Below, piece after piece: positions 49,631 to 60,553 of a stretch of 64,000 nt of DNA. Under the pieces are notes generated by a model. The model worked only from the letters and a program-made list of their open reading frames with translations, was not told where the DNA came from and ran no database searches. The translations under genes and the position numbers were made by a program. The DNA comes from Bifidobacterium cuniculi. Lineage in GTDB: Bacteria > Actinomycetota > Actinomycetes > Actinomycetales > Bifidobacteriaceae. The stretch covers positions 23,196-87,195 of the forward strand of contig NZ_JGYV01000008.1 in assembly GCF_000741575.1 (NCBI RefSeq). Direction: 5' to 3'. How positions within the stretch are numbered: position 1 is the first letter of the stretch; each line of letters begins with the position of its first letter.

Positions 49631-51025
49631 CTACTTGATGGCGTTGAGCCACTGCTCCTTGGTGGCCTTCTCGGCCTCGAGCTTGGCTTTCTTCTTCGGG
49701 TCGGACTCCTTGGCGATCTGCTCGTCGAGTTCGTCGAGCTGCGCCTTGAGCTGGACCTCGAAGCTGGACTTGCGGGCATCGGCCTCGGGATCGCTCTTCT
49801 TCCAAGCGGCGTCCTCGACGGCCTTGATCTGCCTGTCCACGTTGTCGAGACGGTTCTCGATACGACGCATGTCGTCGCGCGGCACGTAGCCGATCTGGTC
49901 CCATTCCTCCTGGATTGCGGCGAGCTGCTGGCGCGCCTGCTTCGCCTCGGTCTCGGTCTTGACCGGCAGGAGCGCCTCGGCGCGGGCCAGCAGCGCCTCC
50001 TTCTTGGCGAGGTTCTCCTTCTCGGCGCTGTTCGTCTGGTCACGGTCGGCCTGGCGTGCATTGAAGAAGGTGTCGGCGGCCTCGCGGAACTGCGTCCAGA
50101 GGGTGTCGTCGTCGTTGCGGCCGGCTCGTCCCGCCTTCTTCCAGCGGTCCATGAGCTCGTTGAACTTGTGCGAGGTCTCGCCCCAGGCGGTGGAGTTCTT
50201 GATCTCGTTCGCCTCGGCGATGATCTGCTCCTTGGCCTTCTTGGCTTGGTTGCGCTCGTTGTCGCGCGCCTGCGCCCACTTGCGGCGTGCCTGGTTGAAG
50301 GTGGTGCGGGCGGCGGAGAAGCGCTTCCACAGGGCGTCGGCCTGCGCCTTGTCGATGCGGATGGTGGTGCGCTGGTGCTCCTGCCACTGCTCGAAGAGGG
50401 AACGGAACTTGTCCGCGGTGGAACGCCAGTTGGTGCCGTCACCCAGGTTGGCGGCCAGGACCTCCGCCTTCTCCACGATCGCGGTGCGCTCGGCCACGGC
50501 CTTGTCCATGGCTTCCTTGCGGGCCTTGGCGATCTGTTCCTTCTTGGCGGCCGCCTCGGTCTTGACCTGTTCGAAGCGGGACTGAAGTGCGGCGATGTCG
50601 CCGACGACATCCGGCTTGGCGATCTCCTCGGACAGCGTCTTGAGGGTCTCGTCGATCTCGCGCGGTTTGATGGAACGGGACTTGAGGCGCTGCGCGAACA
50701 GGTCGAGCTTGGCCTTGAGGTCCAGATAGCGGCGTGCGTAGAGGGAAAGCGCCTCCTCGCTGGAGGCGTTCGGGAACTGACCCACCTCACGTTCGCCGTC
50801 CCCTTCCTTGACGAATACGGTGCCGTCCTCGGCGACGCGGCCGAAGGCCTCGGCGGCCTTCACCTCGGATTCGGTATAGCCGGTCGGTGCGGGCGTGGTG
50901 TGCGTGGTGGTCTTCGCCAGGGCGGCAGGGGAGGGAGCATGTGCCTTGACGGCGGCGGGGGTCGGTGCCTCCTGCGCGGTCGCGGCATCGGTGGTCTGTG
51001 CTTCGGTGACAGTGTTGTCGGCCAT
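49631..51025 (-). CDS. DUF349 domain protein
   Basis: This 464-residue soluble protein has a low-complexity Ala/Thr/Pro N-terminus (about 50 residues) followed by several repeats of the DUF349 type (LFEQWQEHQRTTIRIDKAQA, LWKRFSAARTTFNQARRKWA and FNELMDRWKKAGRAGRNDDD ... LWTQFREAADTFFNAR) and a Lys/Glu-rich coiled coil at the end. DUF349 proteins are widespread in actinobacteria and of unknown function. The start MADNTVTEAQ is well placed (AAGGAGC upstream). It is a monocistronic reverse-strand gene divergent from hisS. Confidence 0.86.
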   Translation of the reverse strand: MADNTVTEAQTTDAATAQEAPTPAAVKAHAPSPAALAKTTTHTTPAPTGYTESEVKAAEAFGRVAEDGTVFVKEGDGEREVGQFPNASSEEALSLYARRYLDLKAKLDLFAQRLKSRSIKPREIDETLKTLSEEIAKPDVVGDIAALQSRFEQVKTEAAAKKEQIAKARKEAMDKAVAERTAIVEKAEVLAANLGDGTNWRSTADKFRSLFEQWQEHQRTTIRIDKAQADALWKRFSAARTTFNQARRKWAQARDNERNQAKKAKEQIIAEANEIKNSTAWGETSHKFNELMDRWKKAGRAGRNDDDTLWTQFREAADTFFNARQADRDQTNSAEKENLAKKEALLARAEALLPVKTETEAKQARQQLAAIQEEWDQIGYVPRDDMRRIENRLDNVDRQIKAVEDAAWKKSDPEADARKSSFEVQLKAQLDELDEQIAKESDPKKKAKLEAEKATKEQWLNAIK

Positions 51026-51151
51026 GGGTCAGCTCCTTAAGCTTGGTGGTACACGGCGGGCCACGCGTGCGCATGCGCGCGCATCCCTGGCTCCCTAGTG
51101 TAGGCAATCCCGTCGATACGTTTTCCGTGACCTGTCATATCATGGGACATC

Positions 51152-52552
51152 GTGGCAAAAGGTGCAACGATTTCAGGATTCCCAGAGTGGCTCCCCTCTG
51201 AACGCGTAGTGGAGCAGCGTGTCGTGGACACGCTCCGTGACGTCTTCGAACTCAACGGGTTCATCGGCATCGAGACCAGGGCGGTGGAGCCCGGTTCGAG
51301 CCTGCTCAAGAAAGGCGAGACCAGCAAGGAGATCTACCTGCTGAGCCGCCTGCAGGAAGTGGGACACGAGTCCGATACGCCCGTCGAACAGCGGCTGGGC
51401 CTGCATTTCGACCTCACCGTGCCGCTGAGCCGCTACGTCGTGGAGCATTCGGGTCAGCTGGCCTTCCCCTTCAAGCGCTGGCAGATCCAGAAGGTGTGGC
51501 GCGGCGAACGTCCCCAGGAGGGCCGGTTCCGCGAGTTCGTGCAGGCCGACATCGACGTGGTCGGCGAAGGCACCCTGCCTGACCACTACGAGGTGGAACT
51601 GCCGCTCGTCATGGTGCAGGCCCTGGAGCGCCTGCGCGAGTACGGGCTGCCGAAGGCCACTGTCCATGCCAACAACCGCAAGCTGTCCGAAGGCTTCTAC
51701 CGCGGACTGGGCCTGACGGACATCGAAGGCGTGCTGCGCGAGATCGACAAGCTCGACAAGATCGGCGCCGACGAGGTCATGCGCCTGCTCATGGAGACCT
51801 GCGGTGCCAGCCGCGACCAGGCCAACGCGTGCCTGGAACTGGCGCGCATCACCGCCGACAACGGCGCCTCCCTGGTCGAGCAGGTCAACGCACTGTGCGA
51901 GATCCACCACGTGGACGACGACGCGGACGCATACGCGCTGCTCAAGGAGGGCCTCGACACCCTCACCATGATCGTGGACGAGGCCCATCACCTGCGCCCC
52001 GGCGCCGTGATCGCGGACCTGAAGATCGCCCGCGGCCTCGACTACTACACCGGTTCGGTCTACGAGACCTTCCTCGAGGGCGCCGATTCGCTCGGTTCGG
52101 TCTGCTCGGGCGGCCGCTACGACAACCTGGCGTCCTCCGGCAAGCGCACCTACCCCGGCGTGGGCCTGTCCATCGGCCTGTCGCGCCTCGTGTCCTACCT
52201 GCTGCACACCGCCGGCGCCGAGGCGAGCCGCATCTCGCCGGCCTGCGTGCTTGTGGCCGTGTGGAACGAGGAGAACCGCGCCGACTCCAACGAGGTCGCC
52301 TACCGGCTGCGCGCCCGCGGCATCGCGGCGGACGTGGCGCCGACCGCCGCGAAGCTCGGCAAGCAGATCAAGTACGCCGACAAGCTCGGCATCCCGTACG
52401 TGTGGTTCCCCAACGAGGACCCAGACGACGACGGCGCCGACGAAGTGAAGAACATCGTCACCGGAGAGCAGAAGCGCGCCGACGCAGACACCTGGACGCC
52501 CGATAATGAATACGCTTCGCAGGCGGTGCGGCTGCCCGCGGCCGGCGAGTGA
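51152..52552 (+). CDS. hisS: Histidyl-tRNA synthetase
   Basis: This 466-residue class II enzyme charges tRNA-His. Motif 2 is FKRWQIQKVWRGERPQEGRF. The HisA signature IARGLDYYTGSVYETF is at about residue 290 and VCSGGRYDNL at about 316, followed by GVGLSIGLSRL (motif 3). The C-terminal anticodon domain follows. The GTG at 51152 is the start. A TATCAT box 8 nt before it suggests a leaderless or near-leaderless transcript. aspS follows after 72 nt. Confidence 0.95.
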   Translation: MAKGATISGFPEWLPSERVVEQRVVDTLRDVFELNGFIGIETRAVEPGSSLLKKGETSKEIYLLSRLQEVGHESDTPVEQRLGLHFDLTVPLSRYVVEHSGQLAFPFKRWQIQKVWRGERPQEGRFREFVQADIDVVGEGTLPDHYEVELPLVMVQALERLREYGLPKATVHANNRKLSEGFYRGLGLTDIEGVLREIDKLDKIGADEVMRLLMETCGASRDQANACLELARITADNGASLVEQVNALCEIHHVDDDADAYALLKEGLDTLTMIVDEAHHLRPGAVIADLKIARGLDYYTGSVYETFLEGADSLGSVCSGGRYDNLASSGKRTYPGVGLSIGLSRLVSYLLHTAGAEASRISPACVLVAVWNEENRADSNEVAYRLRARGIAADVAPTAAKLGKQIKYADKLGIPYVWFPNEDPDDDGADEVKNIVTGEQKRADADTWTPDNEYASQAVRLPAAGE

Positions 52553-52624
52553 CGTCCGGACGGGTATGCCAACCATACTGTCAACCAACAGCCAACGAAC
52601 AGGAATACAAGGAATAGAGGAAGC

Positions 52625-54424
<1,800 letters not shown>

Positions 54425-54443
54425 CATTCCCCGTTTCCTGACT

Positions 54444-54484
54444 CGATGAGCGCCACCGCCCGCCACGGGCGGTGGCGCTCATCG
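54444..54484 (+). terminator. Hairpin terminator after aspS
   Basis: A perfect 19-bp stem (54444-54462 with 54466-54484) with a 3-nt loop, 20 nt past the stop. No U-tract. Confidence 0.75.
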
Positions 54485-54585
54485 CATCGGGCGCCGACAT
54501 GTCCCGCCGCGTTCTCTGCCAGTGCAACGCCTTCCATCACCTACAATCCGAAAGTACAGACCCACGACTGAGGAAAGGCCCCACC

Positions 54586-56574
54586 ATGACGCCACGCGAA
54601 GCACAACAGCACAGCCCGGACATGACCATGCTCTCCACCACCTTCCTGTCCCACTTCGCGCAGATGTGCGGCAAGGCGAAGGAACGGTTCGAGAACGACA
54701 TCGAATTCCCCTTCGACGGCGCCTGGTTCTTCGCGCCGAGCAACGAATACAACCCCTACATGGCATGGTCGGCGATGGCCATCTGCCTGTCCGGCTACAA
54801 GAACGTGCCGTCCAACCAGTACCGCTACATCCGCAGGTCCTTCGAGGCCCTGGGCTGCGACGACATCGACATCACGAGCTACTACCACCTCAACGACGAG
54901 AACCGCATCGGCTTCGTACGCAACGTGGACCAGGTCAGCTACGCCTTCGGACACCGCATGGTCGACGACGGCAACGGCAACCGGCGCATGCTGCTCGTCA
55001 TGATGCTGCGGGGCACTTCGGACACCACCGAATGGCTGTCCAACAGCGAGGTCGCGGACTCCATCAGCGACGGCGACTACTCGCGCTTCAGCGAGCACGA
55101 GGGTTTCCGCTTCAGCGCCGAGAAGGCCATGCGCGACCTGAAGACCTACATCGCCCGGCACGACCTCGACATGTCCCAGGCCAAGCTGTGGGTGATCGGC
55201 CACAGCAGGGGAGCGGCCGTGGCCAACGCGCTCGCCGCCATCATCGACGAGGACACCACGCTGGGCGTGAGCAAAGACCGCTTCTACGCGTACACCTTCT
55301 CCGCCAGCCGCGTGACCATGCGCGACGACTGGAACAGCGAACGCTTCGACAACATCTTCAACGTGATCAACCCCGAGGACTACATCCCCCGCCTGCCACC
55401 CTACGGCTGGGGCATCCGCCGCTTCGGCCGCGACCTGTACCTGCCGAGCATCGCCACCCGCTACGCCGACTACCGCATGTACCGCCAAGAGTTCCTCGAC
55501 ACCTTCAAGGCGTGGACCCGCATGGACTTCCCCGCCTTCCACGGCAACGCGGCCACGAACGCCCTCGAGCACGTGCTGGAGAGCCTGTGCCCCGACGTGC
55601 CCACCATGTACCAACAGAAGCGCTTCTCGCACGCCGGCACCCTGACCTTCGCCCAGTACTTCACCCTGTTCACCGACCTGGCCGCCGTACAGGGCCACGA
55701 ACTCGACTTCAAGGCCGCCGACTTCGTCAAGTACGGCTCCGGCGTCTTCGGCGACTACCTGTCCTTCTTCGTACACAACCAGATCATGGGCCACTGCGCA
55801 CCGGGCGCCCACCAGGAGGAAGGCTACCTCATCAAGCTGGCCCTGTGCTGCAAGTACGGCATCGACATCGAACGGGGCGCCGACACCGACACCACCCGCA
55901 TCAGCGTCTTCGGCCCCGTCGACCTGCAGGTCAACGACGCCGAAGGAAACATCGTGGCTTCGATCGAACGCGACAGGATCGACGAGAAACTGTATGAGCG
56001 GGACGACTTCCTGGCCATGTACGTCAACGAACACACCGGCGAACACAGCGTCTGGGTGCCCGACGGCGGCGGCTACGTGGTCTCCATGCGCGCCCGCGAA
56101 GACGGTGCCTTCGACATCCGCGAAGGCAAGGTGCACCCCATGGGACAGACCGTCTCCCAACACGTCTACACGCAGGTGACGCTGCCCAGGCACGAGATCG
56201 TCGACTGGACGCGCCGCCGCACCCAGGAACACAGCACCGACATGGACGCGCTCAACACCGTCAACGCCACCGTCAGCGTGCAGGGCATCGGCGAACTCAA
56301 GGACGGCGAGGCCTTCGCCTCCACCTACGAGCAGGGCGCCCACACCTTCCCCATTCCTGGACCCCAGGTCGTCTGCGACGTCCTCGGCTTCCACGACGCC
56401 TCCGCCGGCGACTACGCCATCGTCGAAGCCCACCACGGCACCCACGTCTCCTTCCGCGGTTGGTTCGAACCGAACCAGGTGCCCGGCGTGGACCAGCCCG
56501 TCTCCACCGAGGAGAAATACAGCTTCCCGCTCACCGACAGTCGTCACCTCGTGGCCTGGTTCGAGAAGCGGTGA
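54586..56574 (+). CDS. Large lipase-like protein (class 3 fold)
   Basis: This 662-residue protein has the nucleophile elbow LWVIGHSRGAAVANALAAI (G-x-S-x-G, Ser207) and the oxyanion-type MMLRGTSDTTEW at about residue 145. INPEDYIPRLPPYGWGIRRF (about residue 265) resembles the catalytic Asp region of class 3 lipases. The last 180 residues look like a beta-rich accessory part (FRGWFEPNQVPGVDQPV). There is no signal peptide. A TACAAT -10 box is at 54542-54547 with a poor -35. The start at 54586 follows AGGAAAGG. The substrate is unknown. Confidence 0.72.
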   Translation: MTPREAQQHSPDMTMLSTTFLSHFAQMCGKAKERFENDIEFPFDGAWFFAPSNEYNPYMAWSAMAICLSGYKNVPSNQYRYIRRSFEALGCDDIDITSYYHLNDENRIGFVRNVDQVSYAFGHRMVDDGNGNRRMLLVMMLRGTSDTTEWLSNSEVADSISDGDYSRFSEHEGFRFSAEKAMRDLKTYIARHDLDMSQAKLWVIGHSRGAAVANALAAIIDEDTTLGVSKDRFYAYTFSASRVTMRDDWNSERFDNIFNVINPEDYIPRLPPYGWGIRRFGRDLYLPSIATRYADYRMYRQEFLDTFKAWTRMDFPAFHGNAATNALEHVLESLCPDVPTMYQQKRFSHAGTLTFAQYFTLFTDLAAVQGHELDFKAADFVKYGSGVFGDYLSFFVHNQIMGHCAPGAHQEEGYLIKLALCCKYGIDIERGADTDTTRISVFGPVDLQVNDAEGNIVASIERDRIDEKLYERDDFLAMYVNEHTGEHSVWVPDGGGYVVSMRAREDGAFDIREGKVHPMGQTVSQHVYTQVTLPRHEIVDWTRRRTQEHSTDMDALNTVNATVSVQGIGELKDGEAFASTYEQGAHTFPIPGPQVVCDVLGFHDASAGDYAIVEAHHGTHVSFRGWFEPNQVPGVDQPVSTEEKYSFPLTDSRHLVAWFEKR

Positions 56575-56581
56575 CCCGCCA

Positions 56582-57523
56582 GTGCTCCTGGACTACGTGA
56601 AGGACTACGGCGACGCCACCTTCGAGCAGGTCAAGCCGAACACGCTCGACCTGCTCGTCCTGGCGGAACTGTCCAACTTCGACTACGCCAGCCACACCGC
56701 CGGCACCCCCATCGCACACGCCATCGAACGCGCCGTGCTGCCCACCATCACCAGCACCAGCCACCGCACCATCGTCTCCCTGAACAACAAGGAGGACCTC
56801 GAACTCGCACAAGTCGTCAAGCAGGCCGGACGCTACCGCAACGTGACCATGGCCGACTTCCGCGCACACTACGTGGAAGGCGGCCAGCAGTTCGGGGCGC
56901 TCGCCGTGCGCGTCGGCGACACGCTGTGCGTGGCGTTCCGTGCCACCGACCTGACGGTCACCGGCTGGCACGAGTCGCTGGAGCTGTCGCGCGACGAGCC
57001 GACCGGTTCCCAGCGCGACGCCGCCACCTTTCTCAAGGACGTGCACGCGCGTTTCGGCGGCCCGCTCATCGTCTGCGGGCACTCCAAGGGCGGCAACTTG
57101 GCGGAGTTCGCGTGCCGTCAGCTGGTGGAGGACGATCCGGAGAGTGTCCGGGATATCCAGTGCATCTGCAACTTCGACGGGCCGGGGCTGGCGCCGCGCT
57201 ACCGCCGGACCGACGCGTACCGGCTGATTGAGCCGCTCATCCATGCCTTCATCCCCAAGTCGTCGATCGTGGGCAACATCCATGACCACGGCGCCGGCAG
57301 GGTCTCCTACATCGACAGCAGGAAGCCCTTCGTCATGCAGCATTACGTGTACAACTGGAAGACGCGCGGCATCCACCTGATGGGGGCGCACCAGACCTTG
57401 CTGGGCAAGGTGGTGTGCAAGGCGCTCAACACGCTCATCGACGTGACGGACGACGCCTTCAAGCAGCGCCTGTTCACCGTGATGTTCAAGCCGTACCGCG
57501 TGCTGGGGCGGCGGTTGCTGTAG
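56582..57523 (+). CDS. DUF2974 (Mbeg1-like) alpha/beta-hydrolase
   Basis: This 313-residue protein begins LLDYVKDYGDATFEQVKPNT, the standard DUF2974 N-terminus, and carries IVCGHSKGGNLAEFACRQL (Ser168). FDGPGL and a late SSIVGNIHDHG (His) complete the family pattern. The GTG start is 7 nt past the previous stop, so the two hydrolases are co-transcribed. Family members are cytosolic lipases or acyl hydrolases of unknown physiological role. Confidence 0.84.
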   Translation: MLLDYVKDYGDATFEQVKPNTLDLLVLAELSNFDYASHTAGTPIAHAIERAVLPTITSTSHRTIVSLNNKEDLELAQVVKQAGRYRNVTMADFRAHYVEGGQQFGALAVRVGDTLCVAFRATDLTVTGWHESLELSRDEPTGSQRDAATFLKDVHARFGGPLIVCGHSKGGNLAEFACRQLVEDDPESVRDIQCICNFDGPGLAPRYRRTDAYRLIEPLIHAFIPKSSIVGNIHDHGAGRVSYIDSRKPFVMQHYVYNWKTRGIHLMGAHQTLLGKVVCKALNTLIDVTDDAFKQRLFTVMFKPYRVLGRRLL

Positions 57524-57762
57524 GCAACAGTCGGCCGGCATCTCACGTTCCGGCCTTGCGGGACCGTCTCGTGGCGGTTGCGTGGCCGCGTGCCGTGCAT
57601 GCGGGGAATCGTTGGAATCATGCGGATGCAACCGGTGGTTGCGCGCCGTTGTGCGCGATGCAACCATAAGGTGGTGGACATCCTTCCGCCTCATGGGCCA
57701 CAGTGGACCCATCGGAGCCACGGCCGGTAAGGTCGTGACAGGACGAGAGGAAGGACTATCCG

Positions 57763-58770
57763 ATGGCATTCGAAGACAACCTGCAGGCCCTGCGCGCTGC
57801 ACGGCGCATGACCCAGGAACAGCTGGCCATGCTGGTGGGCGTGTCCCGCCAGGCGATCAGCAAGTGGGAGAGCGGCAAGGCATATCCGGAAATGGACAAG
57901 CTGCTGATCCTGTGCGACCTGTTCGACGTGACGCTCGACGACCTGGTGCTTGGCGACGTGACCACGGCATCCGGCCCGGCGCCAGCAGCGGAGGATGATG
58001 CCGAGGGTTTTCCAGGGGTGACGCCGGTGCCGACGGGCACGGCATATGACGTGACCGGGTACGACGAGCATATGCGGCGCTTCGCGAACCGCATCGCCTG
58101 GGGCGTGGCGGTCATCGTCCTCGGCGTGGCGGTGGGCAACTCCTTCGACTCTTCCGGGTCGGTCCTGGGTGCCGACAATCCATACAATGACGTCTGCGCC
58201 TTCCTGAGTATCATGGTGGGCGTCCTCATCGGCTGCGCACTGCTGATCCCGGCCGGACTGTCGCATACGGCGTTCCAGCGTAGGCATCCCTATGTGCAGG
58301 ATTTCTACTCCGATGCCGACCATGCTGCCGGCCGGCGCGAACTGGCCGTATGCCTGGTGGCCGGCATGGCACTGATTGTGGTGGGCGTGGCCTTCTCGGT
58401 GGTGGCCGACGAGGCCTGGGGCATCCATGACGGTTGGCCGTACTCCTTGATGCTCATATGCATCGCCATGGGCGTCTGGTGCTTCATCCGCGGCGGCATG
58501 GACTACGGGCGGCTCAACATCGACGACTACAACCGCAAGAGTGCCGGTTTTGAAGACGCCGGCCGGCAGGGGAAATCACGCTATGACGCCATCAACGAAG
58601 CCGTTTGCGGCATCATCATGATTCTTGCCACCATCGTCGGCCTGTCCCTGCTGTTTCTCTTCGTGGACGGTGCCGCCCATGTGTACTTCTGGTTGAGCTG
58701 GCCCATCGGCGGCCTGCTGTGCGGCATCTCCACCCTGGTGTTCACCGTGGTGAAGACCACCAAGGCATGA
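57763..58770 (+). CDS. XRE-family regulator fused to membrane segments
   Basis: This 335-residue protein has an N-terminal HTH_3 domain (LRAARRMTQEQLAMLVGVSR, QAISKWESGKAYPEMDKLLI), then about six hydrophobic segments from residue 110 on (GVAVIVLGVAVG, LMLICIAMGVWCF, IIMILATIVGLSLLFLF, WPIGGLLCGISTLVFTVV). Helix-turn-helix proteins of this kind are membrane-tethered transcription regulators. AGGAAGGA precedes the ATG. The preceding 239 nt hold no recognised feature. Target genes are unknown. The adjacent palindromes are candidates. Confidence 0.8.
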   Translation: MAFEDNLQALRAARRMTQEQLAMLVGVSRQAISKWESGKAYPEMDKLLILCDLFDVTLDDLVLGDVTTASGPAPAAEDDAEGFPGVTPVPTGTAYDVTGYDEHMRRFANRIAWGVAVIVLGVAVGNSFDSSGSVLGADNPYNDVCAFLSIMVGVLIGCALLIPAGLSHTAFQRRHPYVQDFYSDADHAAGRRELAVCLVAGMALIVVGVAFSVVADEAWGIHDGWPYSLMLICIAMGVWCFIRGGMDYGRLNIDDYNRKSAGFEDAGRQGKSRYDAINEAVCGIIMILATIVGLSLLFLFVDGAAHVYFWLSWPIGGLLCGISTLVFTVVKTTKA

Positions 58771-58778
58771 GCATCCGC

Positions 58779-58806
58779 TAGTTGTGAGTCGTGACCCGGT
58801 CACAAC
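58779..58806 (+). repeat. Copy 1 of the GTGACC-GGTCAC repeat
   Basis: TAGTTGTGAGTCGTGACC starts this 28-nt copy, with the perfect 13-nt palindrome GTGACCCGGTCAC at 58791-58803. Confidence 0.75.
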
Positions 58807-58814
58807 TGCTGGAT

Positions 58815-58854
58815 GTAGGTGCAGTCGGTAGTTGTGTGTTGTGACCGGGTCACA
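58815..58854 (+). repeat. Copy 2 of the repeat; 40-nt direct repeat, left
   Basis: Identical over 40 nt to 61933-61972. It contains the palindrome GTGACCGGGTCAC at 58841-58853. It starts 36 nt after copy 1 begins (50 nt between cores). Confidence 0.8.
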
Positions 58855-58856
58855 CT

Positions 58857-59136
58857 TCACATATGTGTCGGAGAGTGGATGTTACACAACCAAAACATGC
58901 CGTTTCGGCGCGTGTAACTGGCCTGACACCTCGATGAAACCGTGGATGCATACCTTGAGGGCCATAAGTTTTCCCTGTTTTCCTTCCTACCAAAACAGGT
59001 GAAGGCTTGATTTTCTTGAGATGATCTCATTTCGCGGGAATCTCGCCGGACCATGACAGCACAACCGTCATGCGGGTTCCCGTTGCAGCCCTTGGGTAGG
59101 AGCGCGGAATCCGCGGCTCCCGAAAGGCCTGCACCC
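58857..59136 (+). promoter_or_regulatory. Leader of the amidohydrolase operon with palindrome
   Basis: The 280-nt gap holds an 8-bp hairpin CCTGTTTT/AAAACAGG (58974-58981 with 58992-58999) and the perfect 13-nt palindrome TGAGATGATCTCA at 59017-59029, a likely operator. Near the ATG an imperfect GC-rich stem (about 59099-59121) lies before AAAGG. No known riboswitch consensus was recognised. Confidence 0.45.
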
Positions 59137-60528
59137 ATGAACAAGTCCAACACCCAGTATGATCTGCTCATCACCAATGCCACCATCTGCACCATGAACG
59201 AGGACATGCAGGTCATCGGCCGCGGCTTCGTCGCCGTGACCGATGACCGCATCGCCATGATCGGCAGCGGTGAACCATCGAGCAGCATGAACGCCAGCGA
59301 CGTCATCGACGCCGACGGACAGGTGCTCTTCCCCGGATTCATCAATACGCATACCCATATCTTCCAGTCCTTCCTCAAGGGTCTGGGCGCCGACCATCAA
59401 CTCATCGAATGGCTCAACCGTTCCGCCCTGCCGTACGGTGCCGTGATGACGCCGCACCAACATCGCCTGGCCGCTCAGTTGACCTGCATGGAGGCGATTC
59501 GTTCCGGATGCACCACGCTATGCGAGTTCTTCTATACCGACCAGGACCCCGAACTGGCTGACGGCTGTATCGCCGGCATGATGGACACCGGCATCCGAAG
59601 CGTGTTCATCCGCACCTTCCAGGACCGCGGCGAGGACTACGGCATGCCGGCGTGCATGGTCCAGCCCGCCGAGGAGGCCATGCGGGAAGTGGAGCGCCTG
59701 CGCACCGAGTACCGCGACCATGGCGACATGCTGTCCATCTGGACAGGGCCGGATGTCACCTGGTCGACCTCGGCGGAAGGCTACCGGACCATGCTCGACT
59801 ACTGCAAGGCCCACGACGTGCGCTATGCCATGCACATCGACGAAACCGAAGTCGACGATGCGATGTGTCAGGCAACCTACGACTCGGACATCGTGCCCAT
59901 GCTGGAAGGCATGGGATTCCTGGGCGACCACATGCTCGGCGTGCACTGCGTGAACCTGACCGATGACGAGATCGACGCTTTCGCCCGTCACGGCGTGTCC
60001 GTCAGCTACAATCCGGTGTCCAACATGTACCTCGGGTCAGGTGTGGCGCCGATCCGCGAATGTCTGGACAAGGGCATCACGGTCTCCATCGGCACGGATG
60101 GTGCGGCCAGCAACAACACCACCGATTTCCTGGAGGCGATGAAATTCGCGGCGCTCATCCAGAAGGGGTTCTCGCGTGATGCCGCACGCATCACCGCACG
60201 CGAAACCGTGGCCATGGCCACGGTCGGGGGAGCCAAGGCCATCGGCATGCAGCAGAGCCTGGGAAGCATCGAAGTCGGCAAGAAGGCCGACATGGTGCTC
60301 TTCGAACCGCGTCATTTGAAGTCCATGCCCATGCATGACCCCTACGCCACCGTGGTGTACTCGTCCTCCCCGGAGAACATCAGCACCACGATTGTCAACG
60401 GCAAGGTCGTCTACCGCGACGGCGTGTTCGCATGCGGCATCGATGAGCGGCAACTGTCCCGCGACATCGACGAGGAACTGCGCAAGCTGCGTGTGGCCCT
60501 GAGCCTGGACGAAGTGCAGGCCTGCTGA
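59137..60528 (+). CDS. Amidohydrolase, TRZ/ATZ family (purine or SAH deaminase-like)
   Basis: This 463-residue metal-dependent hydrolase has H-x-H in INTHTHIFQSF (His72, His74), HIDETE (His233), GVHCVN (His270) and SIGTDGAASNN (Asp321), the full metal set of the ATZ/TRZ family. MtaD/SsnA/guanine-deaminase members share this. The adjacent purine-type permease makes a nucleobase deaminase or salvage role likely. The exact substrate cannot be told. It forms a two-gene unit with the permease (25-nt gap). Confidence 0.82.
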   Translation: MNKSNTQYDLLITNATICTMNEDMQVIGRGFVAVTDDRIAMIGSGEPSSSMNASDVIDADGQVLFPGFINTHTHIFQSFLKGLGADHQLIEWLNRSALPYGAVMTPHQHRLAAQLTCMEAIRSGCTTLCEFFYTDQDPELADGCIAGMMDTGIRSVFIRTFQDRGEDYGMPACMVQPAEEAMREVERLRTEYRDHGDMLSIWTGPDVTWSTSAEGYRTMLDYCKAHDVRYAMHIDETEVDDAMCQATYDSDIVPMLEGMGFLGDHMLGVHCVNLTDDEIDAFARHGVSVSYNPVSNMYLGSGVAPIRECLDKGITVSIGTDGAASNNTTDFLEAMKFAALIQKGFSRDAARITARETVAMATVGGAKAIGMQQSLGSIEVGKKADMVLFEPRHLKSMPMHDPYATVVYSSSPENISTTIVNGKVVYRDGVFACGIDERQLSRDIDEELRKLRVALSLDEVQAC

Positions 60529-60553
60529 AGCGGACATGGGAGAGGAATGAACG

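Noticed and set aside
58857..59136. Purine riboswitch upstream of the deaminase
   Set aside because: The three-way-junction consensus (conserved loop sequences and core) is not present. Only short unrelated hairpins are seen.
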